Assembly (NCBI GenBank): GCA_965373045.1
Contig: CBDVEQ010000094.1
Span: 1-10,392 of the forward strand
DNA: 10,392 bases
Source: DAOVDI01 sp965373045
GTDB taxonomy: Bacteria; Acidobacteriota; Aminicenantia; Aminicenantales; Aminicenantaceae
Reading direction: 5' to 3'
The position numbers and the translations under genes were made by a program. Position 1 is the stretch's first letter; every line of letters begins with the position of its first letter. Under the pieces are notes generated by a model. The model had not been told where the DNA came from and did not search any database. It was given only the letters and a program-made list of their open reading frames with translations. Shown piece after piece: positions 7,401-10,392 of this stretch.

Positions 7401-8099
7401 AGAAATCAGAAACGCCTCGACAGTTTGTCCTGATAATGTTCTTCCGCTTTTATCAGCAATAGTTATTGAAACAGAAACAGGCAATTTTACTTTTTTGTTA
7501 TTAAAAACTTCTTCAATAGCAAATAAAGCTGCTTTGGCATTAAGAATATCAAAAACAGTTTCTATTAAAAGTAAATCAACACCACCGTCAATTAACGCTT
7601 CTGCCTGTTCTTTATATGCTTCAACTAGCTCATCAAAAGTAACAGCTCTGTATGCAGGATTATTTACATCCTGTGACATAGAGGCTGTTTTGTTGGTTGG
7701 GCTTATTGAACCGGCTACAAATCGTGGTTTATCAGGGTTTTGTAAAGAATATTGGTCAGCAACTTCCCGTGCATTTTTTGCAGCAGCAAAATTTATTTCA
7801 TAAACCAAATCTTCCATCTTATAATCTGCCAATGAAATCCTATTGGCATTGAAAGTATTTGTTTCAATAATATCTGCTCCAGCTTCTAAAAACTGAGAGT
7901 GAATTTCTTTTATTATTTCTGGTTTTGTTAATGATAACAGGTCATGGTTGCCTTTCTGCTCTGGGAAATTATTTAAAAATCTTTCTCCGCGAAAATCTTT
8001 TTCTTCAAGTTTATATTTCTGTATCATGGTGCCCAATGCACCATCAAGAACTAGTATTCGTTTATTAATTTCAGTATAAATGTTTTTTTTGGTATTCAT
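4464..8099 (-). CDS. metH: Cobalamin-dependent methionine synthase, full length
   Basis: The 1211-residue enzyme transfers the methyl group of methyl-tetrahydrofolate to homocysteine through cobalamin. All modules are present in order. The homocysteine domain (about 10-330) has zinc ligands C246, C309 and C310 (E. coli C247, C310, C311). The folate domain (about 350-620) begins at NIGERTN. The cap (about 645-735) is followed by the cobalamin domain (about 745-870) with D756, H758 in DVHDIG and S809 (E. coli D757, H759, S810). The SAM reactivation domain (about 920-1200) has R1134 and Y1139 in RPAIGYPACPNH. Length matches E. coli (1227). An upstream ATG at 8162 would add 21 residues encoded by repeat DNA; I prefer the ATG at 8097-8099, since MNTKKNIYTE leads straight into the LDGALGTM motif. 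No Shine-Dalgarno sequence is visible, and the leader is entirely repeat DNA. metF follows after four bases. No B12 riboswitch fits in the 142-base upstream gap. Confidence 0.95.
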   Translation of the reverse strand: MNTKKNIYTEINKRILVLDGALGTMIQKYKLEEKDFRGERFLNNFPEQKGNHDLLSLTKPEIIKEIHSQFLEAGADIIETNTFNANRISLADYKMEDLVYEINFAAAKNAREVADQYSLQNPDKPRFVAGSISPTNKTASMSQDVNNPAYRAVTFDELVEAYKEQAEALIDGGVDLLLIETVFDILNAKAALFAIEEVFNNKKVKLPVSVSITIADKSGRTLSGQTVEAFLISISHFNLFSIGLNCSFGADGLQPYLEELSKIAPFYVSAYPNAGFPNELGEYEQTPEQMALKIQKYFDNQLVNIIGGCCGTTPAHINEFAKLAVKAKKRETPDKKNLTQLSGLEPLTISKKSNFVNIGERTNVAGSRKFARLIREKQYEETLLIARHQVENGAQIIDVNMDDAMLDAEKEMVNFLNLLSSDPDIARVPVMIDSSKWEVIESGLKCLQGKSIVNSISLKESEKEFIERAKKIKRYGAAVVVMAFDEKGQATSFEQRIEVCKRAYDILVNKVDFPPQDIIFDPNILAIATGIEEHNNFAVDFINATKWIKENLPYAKVSAGISNLSFSFRGNNIVRQAMHSVFLYHAINAGLDMGIVNPAMLQIYDEIPENLLELVEDVVLNRKTDATERLIEFAQEIIEKGTDVVKTDVWRENTVEERLKHALIKGTTDYLEEDLEEARKKYSPTLNIIEDPLMDGMNTVGKLFGDGKMFLPQVVKTARVMKKAVAYLHPHIEQEKSKSGQKDSLNKILLATVKGDVHDIGKNIVSVILSCNNYDVIDLGVMVQTEKILEIAKEQNVDIIGLSGLITPSLEEMVKVAKEMEKQDFSIPLIIGGATTSPIHTAVKIAPQYSGATVYVKDASRSVMIVNNLLSESKKEKYINSIKKEHQKIREKHKEKITLKYISLEDARTNKLKINWEKYSVNKPNFKGIKIYEDYSINEIKEYINWSFFYKAWELRGISSDIPGNDEKSKEAQKLFEDAQALLKQIINKKMLKAKAVIGLFPANAVVDDIEIYSDDSRKKVLKVMHNLRQQTFKTNGNTNLSLADFIAPKQSGINDYIGVFTLTTGLDIEKSLKFYKENNDDYKAIMLQLLADRLAEAFSELMHLKIRKELWGYADDESLTKKQLFKGNFQGIRPAIGYPACPNHAEKKTIFDLLNIEKNIKIKLTENYAMYPTASLCGLYFSHPKSKYFSVGKIYEDQLKDYAKRKSEKK

Positions 8100-8149
8100 A
8101 AAAACTGCCGATAGCTTAACATAACTTCTTATATAGCATCCAGTCAGGA
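8093..8149 (-). repeat. 57-base dispersed direct repeat, copy 2
   Basis: This is the partner of 1644-1700, aligned without gaps in the same orientation with 50 of 57 bases identical. It overlaps the first seven bases of metH and forms its whole immediate leader. On the minus strand it encodes PDWMLYKKLC then TAA (stop at 8116-8118), within a 32-codon frame whose ATG is at 8212-8214. The three sense-codon differences from copy 1 are all conservative (N/D, I/L, F/Y) and the stop differs as TAG/TAA. The repeat may supply transcription or translation signals to metH, for example a TATATA at 8130-8135, but I see no matching -35 box. Confidence 0.8.
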
Positions 8150-8155
8150 TTGCTA

Positions 8156-8185
8156 TTGACATTCGGTCCTATTGATTGGCACAAT
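8156..8185 (+). promoter_or_regulatory. Candidate sigma-70-type promoter for the oligopeptidase gene
   Basis: A perfect TTGACA -35 box (8156-8161) is followed after 18 bases by CACAAT (8180-8185), four of six matches to the -10 consensus, with an extended TGG just upstream (8177-8179). Transcription would start near 8192, leaving a leader of about 50 bases. It lies just outside the right end of repeat copy 2, so the peptidase keeps its own promoter. This is a match by eye in one short gap and may be chance. Confidence 0.4.
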
Positions 8186-8229
8186 GATTTTTTGCCTTTA
8201 AACTGCAATGGCATTAAAAAATATCGACC

Positions 8230-8235
8230 AAGGAG
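8230..8235 (+). promoter_or_regulatory. Strong ribosome binding site for the oligopeptidase gene
   Basis: AAGGAG lies six bases before the ATG at 8242. This fixes the start and shows that the presumed host genes use Shine-Dalgarno initiation, unlike metH and metF. Confidence 0.8.
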
Positions 8236-8241
8236 AAAACT

Positions 8242-10386
8242 ATGAAATCACCGGCATTAAAAAAAAGCATTATTCTTGTAATGGCAGGATCTTTTATCCT
8301 GTGTTTTTTTCTGACAGGATGCGGAAAAACAGAAGATACTTCAATGATTAAGCCGCCTGTGGCAGAAAAAATTGCAAAAGAATTGACGATTCACAATGAC
8401 ATTCGAATAGACAATTACTACTGGCTGAATGAGCGGGAAAACCCTAAAGTCATTAAATATCTCGAGGCGGAAAATGCCTATACTTCTGCGATGATGAAAA
8501 ACACTGAAGGGCTTCAGGAAAAGCTGTATGATGAGATCATCAGCCGCATCAAGCAGACTGATATGAGCGTGCCCTATCAGAAGTGCGGATATTATTATTT
8601 TACACGGTTTGAAGAGGGGAAAGAATACCCGCTTTACTGCCGGAAAAAGGGAAGTCTGGAAGCAGAAGAAGAGATTATGCTCAATGTTAATGATATGGCA
8701 GAGGGCCATGATTATTTTAATGTTGCAGGACCGTCAGTCAGCTCAGATAAAAACCTTATTGCTTTTGGAGTGGACAGTGTGAGCCGCCGGAAGTACACCA
8801 TTCAGTTTAAAAACCTGGCTACAGGCGAGATCTTCCAGGACAAGATTCCTAACACAACAGGCAGAGCTGCCTGGGCTAATGACAATAAGACTGTCTTTTA
8901 TGCTTTAAAAGACGATACACTCAGGCCTTTTAAGATCATGAAGCACGTCCTGGGGACGGATGTGTCTTTGGATGAAGAGATCTTTCGCGAGACGGATGTT
9001 ACATTCGGCACAAGAGTCTATAAATCCAAGTCCGACAAATATATCATTATAGCGTGCAGCAGCACACTTTCCACAGAGTACCGCATTCTGGATGCCGACA
9101 CTCCGGATGAGCCATTTAAGATCATTCAGCCTCGGGAGAGTGATCTGGAGTACCGTATCGATCATTTTGGTGATTTCTTTTATATCCGCACGAATTACAA
9201 GGCAAAGAATTTCCGCCTGATGAAAACCCCTGTAAATAAAGCGGCCAAAAAGTTCTGGACCGAGGTGATTCCTCATCGGGACGATGTCCTATTCACACGG
9301 TTTGAACTCTTTAAGGATTTTCTTGTTGTCGGCGAGAGGAAAGATGGACTGATTCAGATCCGTGTCATCAAGTGGGATGGCAATGAAGAACATTATCTGG
9401 ATTTCGGGGAGGAATCCTACTCTGCTTATATTTCTACTAACCCGGAATTTGACACAGGCCTTCTGCGTTTTGGATATACTTCCCTGACAACGCCCAGATC
9501 GACATATGACTATGATATGAATTCTAGAGAAAAAACACTCCTGAAAAGGCAGGAGGTTGTAGGTGATTTCGACCCGGATAATTATTTTACGGAACGACTT
9601 TATGCGGTAGCCAAAGACGGCATTAAAGTTCCCATATCCCTTGTTTGCCGGAAAGGGCTCGAAAAAAATGGTGATAACCCCCTGCTTCTCTACGGCTATG
9701 GATCTTACGGATCCAGTATGGACCCGCGTTTCCAGGCGAACATCCTCAGTCTTCTGGACCGGGGTTTTGTGTTTGCCATGGCCCACATCCGGGGGGGGCA
9801 GGAGATGGGACGCTGGTGGTATGAAGACGGCAAGCTTCTCAAAAAGAAAAACACCTTTACCGATTTCATCGCTTGCGCCGAACATCTGATCGCTGAGAAA
9901 TTCACCAATTCGGAGAAAATGTTTGCCGCGGGCGGAAGCGCCGGCGGCCTGCTCATAGGAGCTGTAGTCAACATGAGACCTGACATCTTCAAAGGCGTGA
10001 TCGCGCGGGTTCCCTGGGTGGATGTTGTAACCACCATGCTGGATGATTCGATCCCATTGACTACCAGCGAGTATGATGAGTGGGGAAATCCCAATAACAA
10101 GGAATATTACGATTATATGCTGTCCTATTCTCCTTATGACAATGTGGAAACCAAAGAGTATCCGGCTATGCTGGTTACAACCGGGCTCCATGATTCTCAG
10201 GTGCAGTACTGGGAACCTGCTAAATGGATAGCCAAACTGAGGGATATGAAAATAGACCGGAATTTGCTCATATTCAAAACCAACATGGAAGCCGGGCACG
10301 GCGGTGCTTCAGGCCGATTCAGACGATACAAAGAGACCGCCTTGGAATATGCCTTTATGCTGAAACTTCTAGGCATTAAAAAATGA
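8242..10386 (+). CDS. ptrB: Oligopeptidase B (S9A prolyl oligopeptidase family), predicted lipoprotein
   Basis: The 714-residue serine peptidase should cut short peptides after Arg or Lys. Residues 1-27 form a lipoprotein signal: basic start, hydrophobic stretch, lipobox LTGC with C27, then Gly, which favours export to the outer membrane in Gram-negatives. After an N-terminal S9 segment (DNYYWLNERENP) comes a beta-propeller domain (about 110-440) that limits substrate size, then the alpha/beta hydrolase domain. The catalytic triad is S566 in GGSAGG, D651 in GLHDSQV and H686 in EAGHGGASGR. The segment PLTTSEYDEWGNP (605-617) is characteristic of oligopeptidase B; by motif E610 corresponds to the acidic residue that binds the basic P1 side chain. 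Typical PtrB is about 690 residues and lacks a signal, so the export signal accounts for the extra length. It is transcribed away from metH, with its own candidate promoter and ribosome binding site. Family call is firm; location is inference from the lipobox. Confidence 0.93.
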   Translation: MKSPALKKSIILVMAGSFILCFFLTGCGKTEDTSMIKPPVAEKIAKELTIHNDIRIDNYYWLNERENPKVIKYLEAENAYTSAMMKNTEGLQEKLYDEIISRIKQTDMSVPYQKCGYYYFTRFEEGKEYPLYCRKKGSLEAEEEIMLNVNDMAEGHDYFNVAGPSVSSDKNLIAFGVDSVSRRKYTIQFKNLATGEIFQDKIPNTTGRAAWANDNKTVFYALKDDTLRPFKIMKHVLGTDVSLDEEIFRETDVTFGTRVYKSKSDKYIIIACSSTLSTEYRILDADTPDEPFKIIQPRESDLEYRIDHFGDFFYIRTNYKAKNFRLMKTPVNKAAKKFWTEVIPHRDDVLFTRFELFKDFLVVGERKDGLIQIRVIKWDGNEEHYLDFGEESYSAYISTNPEFDTGLLRFGYTSLTTPRSTYDYDMNSREKTLLKRQEVVGDFDPDNYFTERLYAVAKDGIKVPISLVCRKGLEKNGDNPLLLYGYGSYGSSMDPRFQANILSLLDRGFVFAMAHIRGGQEMGRWWYEDGKLLKKKNTFTDFIACAEHLIAEKFTNSEKMFAAGGSAGGLLIGAVVNMRPDIFKGVIARVPWVDVVTTMLDDSIPLTTSEYDEWGNPNNKEYYDYMLSYSPYDNVETKEYPAMLVTTGLHDSQVQYWEPAKWIAKLRDMKIDRNLLIFKTNMEAGHGGASGRFRRYKETALEYAFMLKLLGIKK

Positions 10387-10392
10387 TTTGTG

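Noticed and set aside
8120..8141. loxP-like string: ATAACTTC followed by TATAGCAT in repeat copy 2
   Set aside because: The spacing differs from loxP and the required inverted second arm is absent; copy 1 is less similar still. Treated as chance.
8097..8162. Longer metH start at the ATG at 8160-8162
   Set aside because: The 21 extra residues are translated from repeat DNA, do not resemble MetH N-termini, and overlap the candidate peptidase -35 box.
8177..8196. Possible sigma-54 promoter TGGCAC...TTGC before the peptidase gene
   Set aside because: The GG and GC elements are 14 bases apart where the sigma-54 consensus needs 10.
8100..8241. Cobalamin or SAM riboswitch upstream of metH
   Set aside because: The gap is only 142 bases, part of it a repeat and part the peptidase promoter; no B12-box-like or SAM-aptamer-like sequence was seen.
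9289..10299. 336-codon open frame on the minus strand inside the peptidase gene
   Set aside because: It is a shadow of the conserved catalytic domain on the other strand and shows no family features or ribosome binding site.

Overview
The window holds five protein-coding genes, no RNA genes, no CRISPR array and no complete mobile element. From left to right: the 3' part of a GxGYxYP-family putative glycoside hydrolase gene (+, cut by the left edge); a 511-base convergent intergenic region full of short repeats; a DTW-domain gene, probably a tRNA-uridine aminocarboxypropyltransferase (-); metF fused to a MetV-like zinc domain (-); full-length cobalamin-dependent methionine synthase metH (-); a 142-base divergent intergenic region; and a complete oligopeptidase B gene (+) with a lipoprotein signal.

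The organism is most likely a Gram-negative environmental bacterium. A lipobox Cys followed by Gly, clear Shine-Dalgarno sequences before the peptidase and DTW genes, and scattered repeats between genes all point that way. The phylum cannot be fixed from this window. The two outer genes are of moderate GC (sample 60-base rows counted by hand reach 57% at 601-660 and 60% at 9901-9960). metH and metF are strikingly AT-rich (15/60 GC at 6001-6060, 9/60 at 3241-3300), and metF has no Shine-Dalgarno sequence but an A-rich leader, a style common in Bacteroidota. I infer that metH-metF is an acquired block. Its right edge falls almost exactly at the metH start codon.

metH and metF lie four bases apart on the same strand and should act together. 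MetF reduces methylene-tetrahydrofolate to methyl-tetrahydrofolate, and MetH uses that methyl group to make methionine from homocysteine. All the zinc, cobalamin and S-adenosylmethionine (SAM) binding residues I checked in MetH are present. The DTW gene follows 34 bases downstream and would use SAM, the product of methionine activation, but it has its own ribosome binding site and a different base composition. The link may therefore be positional only.

The most unusual signal is a 57-base direct repeat (50/57 identical by hand alignment, no gaps) at 1644-1700 and 8093-8149. It brackets the DTW-metF-metH segment. On the minus strand both copies could encode the same peptide ending, P(N/D)WM(I/L)(F/Y)KKLC followed by a stop, and the likeness continues past the stop. 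This looks like the end of a dispersed element rather than chance. I see no defence system, biosynthetic cluster or other complete novel system here. The best leads are the repeat pair, the MetF-MetV fusion and the base-composition island.
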